A stretch of DNA of 64,000 bases, taken from assembly GCA_017854255.1 (NCBI GenBank), contig JAFMIA010000010.1, forward strand, positions 1 to 64,000, written 5' to 3'. Of this stretch, positions 45,167 through 52,918 are shown piece by piece. Below the pieces are notes generated by a model. It was not told where the DNA came from. It made no database searches and saw only the letters and a list, made by a program, of their open reading frames with translations. This DNA comes from Pseudomonadales bacterium (GTDB taxonomy: Bacteria > Pseudomonadota > Gammaproteobacteria > Pseudomonadales > Azotimanducaceae). How positions within the stretch are numbered: the stretch's first letter is position 1; each line of letters opens with the position of its first letter. Both the position numbers and the translations under genes were made by a program.

Positions 45167-46297
45167 TTACAGTGACGCGTAACGCTTCAGATGAAAGTCG
45201 GTATTGCCGTAGAGTGTTTCTATGGCTGTGAGTCGCTTGAAATAGTGGCCAATGTTCAATTCATTGGTCATACCCATCCCACCATGAAGTTGCACCGCTT
45301 GCTGACCCACCATCGTGCCACCCTTGCCCACTTGCACCTTCAAAGCTGACAGCGCCTTGCGGGATGCGTCGTTATACCCTTCTGCAAGCTTCATCGCCGC
45401 CATAAACGCCAAGGACTTGGTTTGCTCGTGTTCGATGAACATATCGACCATTCGATGTTGCAGAACCTGGAATTTACCAATGGGTTGCCCAAACTGCTCT
45501 CGGGTCTTGCAGTATTCCACCGTGCTCTTATACAACACTTCCATCGCGCCAACGGCCTCGGCCGCCGCGCCCATCATGCCTTGATCAAGCCCGTACTGGA
45601 GCAGCGCAAGACCCTGATCCACGGAGCCCAAGACCGCATCTTTCGTGACAGACACCTGGGTTAAGGTAATCTCGGAGGCCCTAAACCCATCAATGGTTGG
45701 ATAATCGCGACGACTCACCCCATCCGCCTTCGCATCGATCACAAATAAGGTGATCCCCTCGGCATCGCTCTGATTGCCTGACGTCCGCGCCGGAACAATC
45801 AAAAGATCCGCAAACGGCCCACCCAGCACGACGCCTTTGAAACCATTGATCGAATAGCCATCCGCCTGCGCGGTGGCTGTGGTTTTAACATCATTCACAT
45901 TGAACCGCGCTTGGGGCTCTATATAAGCCACCGCAGGCAACGAGGTCCCGGCAATCAGAGGCTCTAGCCAAGCTTGCTTTTGCTCGGACGTGCCGCCTTT
46001 GGCGATCATCATACCGGCCTGTAACACCGCTGAAATATAAGGTTCAACCACCAGCCCCTTGCCAAAGGCTTCCAGCAAGATCATGGTTTCAACCGCTGTA
46101 CCGCCAAAGCCGCCATCTTCCTCTGAAAACGGCAAGCCCAACCAACCCATATCGGCGAACTGCGCCCAAAGTGCTCGACTAAAGCCTTCATCACCCTCAG
46201 CAATTTTCTGACGGGCATCGAAGCCATAATTATTTTGAATAAAACGCTGAACGCTGTCCTCGAGCATGTTTTGCTCATCGGAAAAAGAAAAATCCAT
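45167..46297 (-). CDS. Acyl-CoA dehydrogenase
   Basis: This FAD-dependent enzyme introduces a 2,3 double bond in an acyl-CoA or a related thioester. The 376-residue protein starts MDFSFSDEQNMLEDSVQRFIQNNY and carries GWLGLPFSEEDGGFGGTAVETMI, the FAD/substrate-binding TREQFGQPIGKFQVLQHRMVDM, and QLHGGMGMTNELNIGHYFKRL near the end. The usual catalytic-Glu position is not obvious, as in several divergent subfamilies that occur in pairs. The start is set at 46297 because GGAGAG lies six bases upstream; the frame continues to 46354. A partner dehydrogenase is not in this window. It forms an operon with the alpha/beta hydrolase. Confidence 0.9.
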   Translation of the reverse strand: MDFSFSDEQNMLEDSVQRFIQNNYGFDARQKIAEGDEGFSRALWAQFADMGWLGLPFSEEDGGFGGTAVETMILLEAFGKGLVVEPYISAVLQAGMMIAKGGTSEQKQAWLEPLIAGTSLPAVAYIEPQARFNVNDVKTTATAQADGYSINGFKGVVLGGPFADLLIVPARTSGNQSDAEGITLFVIDAKADGVSRRDYPTIDGFRASEITLTQVSVTKDAVLGSVDQGLALLQYGLDQGMMGAAAEAVGAMEVLYKSTVEYCKTREQFGQPIGKFQVLQHRMVDMFIEHEQTKSLAFMAAMKLAEGYNDASRKALSALKVQVGKGGTMVGQQAVQLHGGMGMTNELNIGHYFKRLTAIETLYGNTDFHLKRYASL

Positions 46298-46395
46298 ATT
46301 GCTCTCCATTTTTGATTCGCACTGAAACACCCACTTCTTTACGACTTTGATCAAAGACCCTGATCAACGACTTTGCGCGAAGCGCTCATTATCGC

Positions 46396-46425
46396 TTGTG
46401 AACACGGAAATCATCAAGGTACGAT
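46396..46425 (+). promoter_or_regulatory. Possible sigma-70 promoter of the CDGSH gene
   Basis: TTGTGA (46396-46401) and TACGAT (46420-46425) are 18 bases apart, a moderate -35/-10 pair. It is followed 28 bases later by the ATG of the CDGSH gene, with AGGAAC as ribosome binding site. The match is weak and untested. Confidence 0.35.
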
Positions 46426-46453
46426 GTCATCTATTCACCAATAGGAACAATTC

Positions 46454-46690
46454 ATGGATCAGCCCGTTGTTGCACAAAACGCCCCCTACCCGATCGAAGT
46501 CGAAGCCGGTAAGTCCTATTTCTGGTGTGCCTGCGGTAAAAGCGGTCAACAACCCTTTTGCGATGGCTCGCATCAAGGCACCAGCATTTTGCCCGAGAAA
46601 TTTACCGCGACCGAAAGCAAAAAAGTCTACTTCTGCGGCTGCAAAAAAACGGCGAAATCGCCCTTGTGCGATGGTAGTCATAACGCCTAG
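46454..46690 (+). CDS. CDGSH iron-sulfur domain protein
   Basis: This 78-residue protein has two mitoNEET-type CDGSH motifs, CACGKSGQQPFCDGSH (25-40) and CGCKKTAKSPLCDGSH (62-77). Each provides three Cys and one His for a [2Fe-2S] cluster, so the protein probably binds two clusters. It has no signal peptide or membrane helix. Double-CDGSH proteins of this size are common in bacteria; their role in electron transfer or iron/redox sensing is not settled. It is a single gene facing the convergent sensor kinase gene, 25 bases away. Confidence 0.93.
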   Translation: MDQPVVAQNAPYPIEVEAGKSYFWCACGKSGQQPFCDGSHQGTSILPEKFTATESKKVYFCGCKKTAKSPLCDGSHNA

Positions 46691-46715
46691 CCCGGTGCCT
46701 GCGCGCGTTATCGGC

Positions 46716-48083
46716 TTATAGTTTCAGCACCAAGTCAAAACACGCGCCACCCAACTTGCTGCGACTGATGGCGAGCGCGCCATCGTAACGGCTGGCGATT
46801 TCGCTCACCACTGCCAGCCCAATGCCTTGACCCGGGGCCCGCGTGTCGAGTCGCGCGCCGCGCTGTAGCACCTGCTCATGAGACGCGTCCGCAATACCCG
46901 GCCCATCGTCCTCAACCCGAAGCAGGATCCCCTGCGCGTTTTTTGATACGGTGATTTGAATCGAGCCCGCACAATACTTATAGGCGTTGTCGATCAAATT
47001 CCCCCAGGCTTCTTGAATATCACGCTCGCTAGCACGCAACGCAAGGTTCTCACCCTGCACCTCGGCGGCCACAACCTTGTCTCGATAAACTTTCTGCATC
47101 GCGCCGTTCAAACGATCCAGCACGACCCTCGCCTGGAGCTGATCTTTAGCCTGGTGCGTACTCGCAATTACCGCCCGCTCAAGCTGATAGGCAATCAGTT
47201 CATCCATCTGAGTAATCTGAACCTCGATCTCAGCACGGTGATCTTCCGGCTGCCCCATCGGCGGCGCCATCGTCAGCGCATTGCGGATAATCGACAAGGG
47301 CGTCTTTAGGCTGTGCGCTAAGTTCGCAAGCGTCGTTCGATACCGAGCAGCTTGCTGGCGCTCATGATCCACTAAACGATTTAACGTTTGCGCAAGCGGC
47401 GCAAGCTCCTGGACATAGGGTCCAGACAACGCCCGTTGGTCGCCCTCGGTCATGGCTTCAATATCCCGCGTGAAGGCACCAAGCGGTTTTAACCCCCAGC
47501 GCATCACGACAAACTGCAGGGCCATTAGCAGGCCGATAATGCCTGCAAGCCAACCCCAGAGCCTGGCTCGGAAACCTTCGACCTCGGCCTCGAGCAACGT
47601 GCTCTGTTCCATCACAACATAATCATAAAGCCCCGTATGACGCTCCCCCAGCCACTGCACTCGATAGGCTAAATATCGCAGCTTGTCAGACCCGTCGGAA
47701 ACCACCCCAGCGCGCGGAACCCCCGTCGCCACGGTCTCATCGAGGGCTGCCGCTAATTCAGACGGCAAGGCTTGATCCATTGCAGACTGGCTGCGCCAAA
47801 CCAGCGTCCCTCGATCGTCCAGTACCAGACCAAAGTGACCCGATCCAAGTTGATTCATTAAGGGATCCGTTAAGGCCGGTGGCAGCAACACCGTCATGTC
47901 ATTGTCTTCTGTGACGGACAAGAGGCCGTAAACTTGTTGCAGCAGGCGGCCATTCAATGCCGCCAAGGCACTGCTCCGAAACGCATTTTCAAGCACGAGC
48001 CCCATAGTGCCCAGAAAGGCAATCAGCAAGACGGTTGCCGAGATCATCAAGCGTCCTCGCAACGACCCTAATAAACCCTTCAA
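46716..48083 (-). CDS. PhoQ-like sensor histidine kinase
   Basis: This 455-residue membrane sensor kinase has a first helix at about 12-31, a periplasmic sensor of ~140 residues, a second helix (175-194), a HAMP-like linker and a kinase core. The H-box is LANLAHSLKTPLSIIRNAL (His257), whose SLKTPL wording is the PhoQ type. The N-box is NLIDNAYKYC and the G-boxes are VEDDGPGIAD and GQGIGLAVV. The long acidic stretch of E. coli PhoQ is not evident, so the signal may differ. It overlaps the regulator gene by four bases. The operon also encodes PepSY and glycine-zipper envelope proteins upstream, suggesting an envelope or divalent-cation signal. Confidence 0.9.
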   Translation of the reverse strand: MKGLLGSLRGRLMISATVLLIAFLGTMGLVLENAFRSSALAALNGRLLQQVYGLLSVTEDNDMTVLLPPALTDPLMNQLGSGHFGLVLDDRGTLVWRSQSAMDQALPSELAAALDETVATGVPRAGVVSDGSDKLRYLAYRVQWLGERHTGLYDYVVMEQSTLLEAEVEGFRARLWGWLAGIIGLLMALQFVVMRWGLKPLGAFTRDIEAMTEGDQRALSGPYVQELAPLAQTLNRLVDHERQQAARYRTTLANLAHSLKTPLSIIRNALTMAPPMGQPEDHRAEIEVQITQMDELIAYQLERAVIASTHQAKDQLQARVVLDRLNGAMQKVYRDKVVAAEVQGENLALRASERDIQEAWGNLIDNAYKYCAGSIQITVSKNAQGILLRVEDDGPGIADASHEQVLQRGARLDTRAPGQGIGLAVVSEIASRYDGALAISRSKLGGACFDLVLKL

Positions 48084-48766
48084 CTGACGCTATGCTGCAT
48101 GAGGCGGTAGCCCTGCCCGCGGTGAGTTTCGATCTGCAATTCGCTGGTTTCAGCCGCCAGCTTCCGTCTGAGCCGACCCACAAAAACCTCGATCACATTA
48201 CTATCTCGATCCAAATCTTCTTGGTAGAGGTGATCGGATAATTCATTTTTAGAGACGATTTGGCCTTCTCGCCTGAGAAACAGGGTCAACAAGCCGTACT
48301 CATAGGCCGTCAGCGACAAGGCGACTTCTCCCACGCAAACTGATTTTGCCTTCACATCCACGGTTAAGGGCCCCAGCGATAGCGCGGTCTGCAATGCACC
48401 GTCTGCTCGCCGCGAGAGCGCGCCAAGGCGCGCCACGAGCTCTTCAATGTGAAAGGGTTTTACCAGGTAGTCATCCGCGCCGGCTTCGAGGCCCTCGACT
48501 TTATCGTGCCAGTCGCCTCGCGCCGTTAAAATCAAAATCGGTTGGTCTAGACCCGAGGCTCGCAGCGTTTTCACGAGATCTAAGCCGGGCAGCTTTGGCA
48601 GACCCAGATCGATCACCGCGAGATCAAAGATTTGATTCAAACCAAAATCGAGGGCCGCGGCGCCATCCCCGAAACTTTCAACCACAAACTGGCGCGCGGT
48701 TAATAGGTCAATGAGTTGACCTCGCAGCAATTCGTCGTCTTCAGCCAACAGGACCCGTTGCACCAT
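48080..48766 (-). CDS. PhoP-like OmpR-family response regulator
   Basis: The 228-residue protein has an N-terminal receiver (phospho-acceptor Asp53 in AVIDLGLPKLPG, acidic pair in AEDDELL, Lys in DDYLVKPFHIEEL) and a C-terminal winged-helix DNA-binding domain (LTAYEYGLLTLFLRREGQIVSKNELSDHLY...VFVGRLRRKL, then HRGQGYRL). LGLPxxxGLxLVKTLR and ARGDWHDKVEGLEAGADDYLVKPFHIEE are close to PhoP. It starts nine bases after the PepSY gene and overlaps the kinase by four bases. Confidence 0.93.
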   Translation of the reverse strand: MVQRVLLAEDDELLRGQLIDLLTARQFVVESFGDGAAALDFGLNQIFDLAVIDLGLPKLPGLDLVKTLRASGLDQPILILTARGDWHDKVEGLEAGADDYLVKPFHIEELVARLGALSRRADGALQTALSLGPLTVDVKAKSVCVGEVALSLTAYEYGLLTLFLRREGQIVSKNELSDHLYQEDLDRDSNVIEVFVGRLRRKLAAETSELQIETHRGQGYRLMQHSVS

Positions 48767-48775
48767 AGCGGCCTC

Positions 48776-49120
48776 CTATTGCGTTAGCGCGCCGGATTCT
48801 GCGTCAACGTTCACAAACGCCACCACGCCCTCTGCCGACAAGGTCTTAACCTGATAAAGTGTTTTGTTGCGGCGCTGGATCAGTTTAATGCCCAAAATCC
48901 GCCGATCCCGAAAGCGCTCTTTGACTCGGCGCGCCGCAGACTGATTATCAATCGCGGGGCCTCGTGCACGAACTTCCGTACTGTAGGCGTTGCGCGTTGG
49001 CAAACTATTGATCGGGTCACCCGAGTTGCGAGGGCCTTCACCCGGCTTAGGCGCAGCATCCAGCTCTAGGCCCATGGTCAACAGCCCCAGCATCACGATG
49101 CCCTTGATCGATCCTTTCAA
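48776..49120 (-). CDS. Exported PepSY-domain protein
   Basis: The 114-residue product has an N-terminal signal peptide (MKGSIKGIVMLGLLTMGLELDA) and a C-terminal PepSY-like domain (AARRVKERFRDRRILGIKLIQRRNKTLYQVKTLSAEGVVAFVNVDAESGALTQ). The middle is a Pro/Asn-rich linker. PepSY proteins encoded beside two-component systems are thought to modulate sensor kinases or periplasmic proteases; here the gene is just upstream of the PhoPQ-like pair with a nine-base gap, so co-expression is very likely. Confidence 0.8.
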   Translation of the reverse strand: MKGSIKGIVMLGLLTMGLELDAAPKPGEGPRNSGDPINSLPTRNAYSTEVRARGPAIDNQSAARRVKERFRDRRILGIKLIQRRNKTLYQVKTLSAEGVVAFVNVDAESGALTQ

Positions 49121-49150
49121 AACACCATCCTTTCACAGCCGTGCTCAAGC

Positions 49151-49654
49151 TTACCCTATCGGCGTGTGCGACACCCTCAACCGCACCTGCGCGCCAGGAT
49201 CTGAGCCCATGCGTACGTTATAAACCTGACCATTATACTCATAGGCCACATCATAACCGAGTAATCGCGCTTCAATCCGTGCCGTGTGATGCGTCTCACA
49301 GACTTCCCGGTCTTCATATCGCGTCTGACCGTGACGATTCTTTGCCATCGCATTCCCAACGGTTGCGCCCAATACAGAACCCAGTAGCGCCCCGACCTGC
49401 TTATTGCGCTTTTTGTGGCCGACCGCATGACCAATCGCGCCGCCCACCACGCCACCGACAACCAAACCCACGCCATGGTCCGTATTGCGACGGACCGCCA
49501 CGCGCTCAACCCAACAGGCTCGGGATGGGGTTTGGACTGAAACCTGCTCAAACACAGGAACAGCGCTCAATACCACCGCTTCCTCAAACGCGACAGAACT
49601 CGCGAGTGCCATTGGGGCAAGGCTGGATAACAAAAACATTGCTGCGATTTTCAT
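49151..49654 (-). CDS. Glycine-zipper (2TM) outer-envelope protein
   Basis: The 167-residue product has a signal peptide (MKIAAMFLLSSLAPMALAS) and a glycine-zipper hairpin (GVGLVVGGVVGGAIGHAVGHKKRNKQVGALLGSVLGATVGNAM, about residues 61-103). The C-terminal beta-rich part (VCETHHTARIEARLLGYDVAYEYNGQVYNVRM) is also typical of this family, which includes SlyB/RcnB-like envelope proteins. It lacks an obvious lipobox Cys. It lies 30 bases upstream of the PepSY gene and is probably part of the same operon, possibly under PhoP-like control as slyB is in enterobacteria; this regulation is inference. Confidence 0.8.
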   Translation of the reverse strand: MKIAAMFLLSSLAPMALASSVAFEEAVVLSAVPVFEQVSVQTPSRACWVERVAVRRNTDHGVGLVVGGVVGGAIGHAVGHKKRNKQVGALLGSVLGATVGNAMAKNRHGQTRYEDREVCETHHTARIEARLLGYDVAYEYNGQVYNVRMGSDPGAQVRLRVSHTPIG

Positions 49655-49684
49655 AATAGGTCCTCCTGTTAGACTGCAAGGACT

Positions 49685-50554
49685 TTAAGACGACAGAGAT
49701 GAACCGAAGCTGAATTCCAAATCACCCTGAACCGCAGCAATCGAATGATCCGGATTTAACGTGACAACAAGATCTGCCCGACCCGGCGCATCCAGCAGCA
49801 TCCACTGCGTAATGCGCTGATAATAGCCAATGAATGCCTCGATCTCTGACCGGGTCATAGCCTTAGGTCCTTGATTAAAACGCGCTTCCTGCTCTGCCCG
49901 CCAATCTAAAATGGCCTCGAAATTAGGCGCCTTGAAATAAACCCAATAATCCACGGTGAACAACTGCTGATAGGCTTGCCCGGCGAGGTATTCGTTCACG
50001 CCATGCCGCCAAAGACCTTGTGGATCCTGCTCGGCCTCTAGCGCATTAACCGGCGTTGCCAAATCCAGGGCCGGCTCAGGCGTTGCCCCGAAACACCAGC
50101 CTTCAAGCAAGACCTTCTCGCAGCCGGCGGGAATCGTCATGGTGCCAGCACGATCATCAAGCCCTTTATCGAATACCGGTACCTGCGCCGCTCGGCCCGC
50201 GCACAAGGCCAATTTTGCTTGCTGCATGAGATCAATATCGTGGGTACCGGGGACACCGCGCACTTGAAACATCGGGTGTTCTCTCATCATTTGGGTCCGC
50301 GCCGAGCGCGTCTTGTAAAAATCATCCAGCGACAGACTCGCAACCCTTAAACCTTGCGCCTGCTCAAGCACCGCTTTTAATACGCTGACCAAGGTCGACT
50401 TACCGCTGCCTTGACTGCCAGAAAAGCCAATGGTTTTGTTTCGCTCAAGGGCCACCTTGGCCACCAGGGCCTTGAGCATTGCATGGTAGGCTGGATCGCT
50501 AATCTGGGCTTGCGCCAACTGCTCGACAATCACGGTATCAATCGAGGATTTCAT
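49685..50554 (-). CDS. D-glycerate 3-kinase-like P-loop kinase
   Basis: This 289-residue kinase resembles the plant/cyanobacterial D-glycerate 3-kinase and yeast Tda10 group. The Walker A motif is GFSGSQGSGKSTL, followed by SLDDFYKTRSARTQM, the HPMFQVRGVPGTHD segment and EGWCFGATPEP, all typical. It would phosphorylate D-glycerate to 3-phosphoglycerate in the cytosol. The frame is open to 50608, but ATG 50554 is preferred because a GGAGGAGG run lies upstream and MKSSIDTVIVEQL starts the conserved part. It is 31 bases upstream of the glycine-zipper gene but may be a separate unit. Pantothenate kinase or uridine kinase relatives are less likely. Confidence 0.82.
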   Translation of the reverse strand: MKSSIDTVIVEQLAQAQISDPAYHAMLKALVAKVALERNKTIGFSGSQGSGKSTLVSVLKAVLEQAQGLRVASLSLDDFYKTRSARTQMMREHPMFQVRGVPGTHDIDLMQQAKLALCAGRAAQVPVFDKGLDDRAGTMTIPAGCEKVLLEGWCFGATPEPALDLATPVNALEAEQDPQGLWRHGVNEYLAGQAYQQLFTVDYWVYFKAPNFEAILDWRAEQEARFNQGPKAMTRSEIEAFIGYYQRITQWMLLDAPGRADLVVTLNPDHSIAAVQGDLEFSFGSSLSS

Positions 50555-50705
50555 AATGGTGCCTGCCTCCTCCTGTTCGTTCGTGCATTGTATGACGGAT
50601 GCACTCACGGCTTAAGCATCCCGACTGGCGGGTTGCGTGCTTGCGCTTTAGGCGCGCCATCCAGACCGCATCGTATTCAAGTCAGATCAAAATCCGCTTA
50701 CCGTT

Positions 50706-50803
50706 ACCGACTTAGTTTTACCGACTTAGTTTTACCGACCTAGCTTTACCGACTTAGTTTTACCGACCTAGCTTTACCGACGGAGCTTAACCGACGGAGC
50801 TTA
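50706..50803. repeat. Seven tandem 14-bp repeats at the dinG 3' end
   Basis: Seven direct copies of a 14-bp unit (ACCGACTTAGTTTT and variants ACCGACCTAGCTTT and ACCGACGGAGCTTA) stand head to tail without spacers. The last unit includes the dinG stop codon (50801-50803). Units 1, 2 and 4 are identical, units 3 and 5 are identical and units 6 and 7 are identical, which points to recent duplication in blocks. The array lies between dinG and the glycerate kinase on the same strand. No secondary function is evident. Confidence 0.92.
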
Positions 50804-52918
50804 ACCCGCTGTATTTGGATCCCATCGAAACGGCGGCAAGGCCGCAATGAGCTTTCGACCATAGGCCTTGGTGGTGAGTCGAGCGTCGAGAATCGTAACA
50901 ACCCCTGAATCCTGCTCGGTTCGAAGCAACCGCCCCGCGGCCTGAGTCAACCGCAAGGCCGCATGGGGCAACATCAGCTCATAAAACGCATTGCCCCCTC
51001 TGGCTTCAACCCACTCCTGCTGAGTCGCCCCCACCGGGTCATCGGGAACGCTAAAGGGGATCTTGGCAATGATCACTTGTTGACAATAATCCCCTGGCAA
51101 GTCGACCCCTTCGGCGAAGCTTGCCAGCCCCATTAAATAGCTTCGTTTTCCTGCGTCAACTCGGGCGCGATGTTGGTTCAGCAATTCCGCTTTACTGATT
51201 TCACCCTGAAGCAAGCAATCCCCCCGCAGATCGGCTGGCAAGGCATCGATCACCGCAAAAAATTGTCGCCAAGAGGTGAACAATACCAACGCACTTTGGC
51301 TCTCGGTTAAAAGCCCTGGCATCAAACTGGCAATTTCCTCGGTATGCGCATTCGGATCCGATGGATTTTGTTGCATTTTCGGCACCCGTAGCCGGCCTTG
51401 CTGGGCATAATCAAACGGGCTGGGCACAATCAACCCCACCACGTCCTCGGGCAAGCCAAGATCGGCGGCAACCAATTCAAAATCTTGTCCGACGGCAAGG
51501 GTAGCTGAGGTCAGCACTGCGCCTGCGCAGCGCGTCCAAAGCTTTTCATACAACAAATCATCGACTTGAATCGGCGTGCAGTGCACCAACAGATCATCGG
51601 ATCTAAAGTCCAACCATCGCGCAGAAGGTGATGCGTCCGGGGCTTGCTGCTGACCAAATAATTGCAGCAGCCGTTGCGCGGCAACAAACCGGCTTGAAAA
51701 GCCGCCCAGCACGGGAATCAAACCTTCCAGCGCCATTCGCTCTTTTACGGTCGCGCCGCTGACCGATTGTTCTAGGGTTCGTCGCCAATCCTGAACCGCA
51801 CGGTCCAATTGCCCCAAGAGGCTCGCCAAGTAGTGACATTCCGTCTGCAAGCTCGGATCGATTTCGCCGCCGGCAAAGCGGTACCGTCCGACATCACCTT
51901 GGTGGGTTGCGTCCGCTTCGAAACCCGCTAGATGTTGCATGAGTTGATCAAAACACGTGAGCGCCTCGGCAATGACCACTGCAAAACCCGGTTTTCCCGA
52001 CAAAATCTGTGAGATCTCGGTTAGCTCGGCGGCCGCCAGATCCTGCTCAAGCTGATCCAGTAAGGTCGCGCCCGCCTCCAACACGCTGCGGGTCGTCGAA
52101 CGGCCTAAAAACCCCGCCCATTGCGATCGCGCCTTTTCAACCAAATGATGGGCTTCGTCAAACACATACACACTGGACTCTGGCGGTGGCAGAATCTGGC
52201 TTTCTTCAGAGGCCAAATCGGCCAACAGCAAATCGTGGTTGGTTATGATCACATCGACCTGATCTAAGCCTTCTCTCGCTCTGAAAAAAGCACACTGGCT
52301 GAAAAAACTGCATTGCCGATTGGTGCATTGACTCCGATCAGTACTGACGCCGCGCCAAATCTGATCTTCAACGACGACCGCTAACGAGTCGCGATCGCCA
52401 TCCCAAGTGCCGTTACCGTAACTGTCTAACAACAACGACAAGACTTGTGCTTGATTGGGCGCGTTGACCAACAATTCATCTGGAAAGAAGTCTGAGGTTT
52501 TTGAGGATTGGCCCCGACCCTCCAAGCTGGCATCCAGTTTGGATAGGCAAAGATACCGGCGCCGGCCTTTGGCTAGCGAGAAGGTAAAGTTCATCCCCGC
52601 CTTGGCCTGTATGTCGGGCAAATCACGCAATACCAACTGCTCCTGAAGGGCAATGGTGGCCGTTGAGATGATCAAGGTTTTGTCTTTGGCCGCAGCAATC
52701 AAGGCGCCGGTTAAAGCATAGGCCACCGTTTTGCCGGTACCCGTGCCGGCTTGCACCAATGCAATGGGCGACGTGTCGATTCCGGCGGTGTCCCCGGCTA
52801 ACCGTCGTGCGACCTCTGCAATCATTAATCTCTGGCCATATCGGGGCCGGAATTGCTTTGCCGATAAAAAAGAGGAATAGTAGCCCTGAATTTCGTCACG
52901 AAGAGATTGTTCAATCAT
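50801..52918 (-). CDS. dinG: ATP-dependent DNA helicase DinG
   Basis: DinG is a 5'-3' SF2 helicase of the XPD type with an Fe-S cluster, which unwinds D-loops, R-loops and G-quadruplexes. The 705-residue protein shows Walker A VQAGTGTGKTVAYALTG, the Fe-S Cys set between motifs Ia and II (CLSKL... and CTNRQCSFFSQC), Walker B-like VFDEAHHL, and the later VLTSATL, LFTSWRQF and QAAGRLLRTEQD motifs. The ATG at 52918 is used rather than the one two codons earlier. This start overlaps the start of the divergent sugar dehydrogenase gene. The 3' end runs into a 14-bp tandem array. Confidence 0.93.
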   Translation of the reverse strand: MIEQSLRDEIQGYYSSFLSAKQFRPRYGQRLMIAEVARRLAGDTAGIDTSPIALVQAGTGTGKTVAYALTGALIAAAKDKTLIISTATIALQEQLVLRDLPDIQAKAGMNFTFSLAKGRRRYLCLSKLDASLEGRGQSSKTSDFFPDELLVNAPNQAQVLSLLLDSYGNGTWDGDRDSLAVVVEDQIWRGVSTDRSQCTNRQCSFFSQCAFFRAREGLDQVDVIITNHDLLLADLASEESQILPPPESSVYVFDEAHHLVEKARSQWAGFLGRSTTRSVLEAGATLLDQLEQDLAAAELTEISQILSGKPGFAVVIAEALTCFDQLMQHLAGFEADATHQGDVGRYRFAGGEIDPSLQTECHYLASLLGQLDRAVQDWRRTLEQSVSGATVKERMALEGLIPVLGGFSSRFVAAQRLLQLFGQQQAPDASPSARWLDFRSDDLLVHCTPIQVDDLLYEKLWTRCAGAVLTSATLAVGQDFELVAADLGLPEDVVGLIVPSPFDYAQQGRLRVPKMQQNPSDPNAHTEEIASLMPGLLTESQSALVLFTSWRQFFAVIDALPADLRGDCLLQGEISKAELLNQHRARVDAGKRSYLMGLASFAEGVDLPGDYCQQVIIAKIPFSVPDDPVGATQQEWVEARGGNAFYELMLPHAALRLTQAAGRLLRTEQDSGVVTILDARLTTKAYGRKLIAALPPFRWDPNTAG

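Noticed and set aside
50706-50803. CRISPR-like array
   Set aside because: The 14-bp units are adjacent with no spacers between them, and no cas genes are near. It is a plain tandem repeat.
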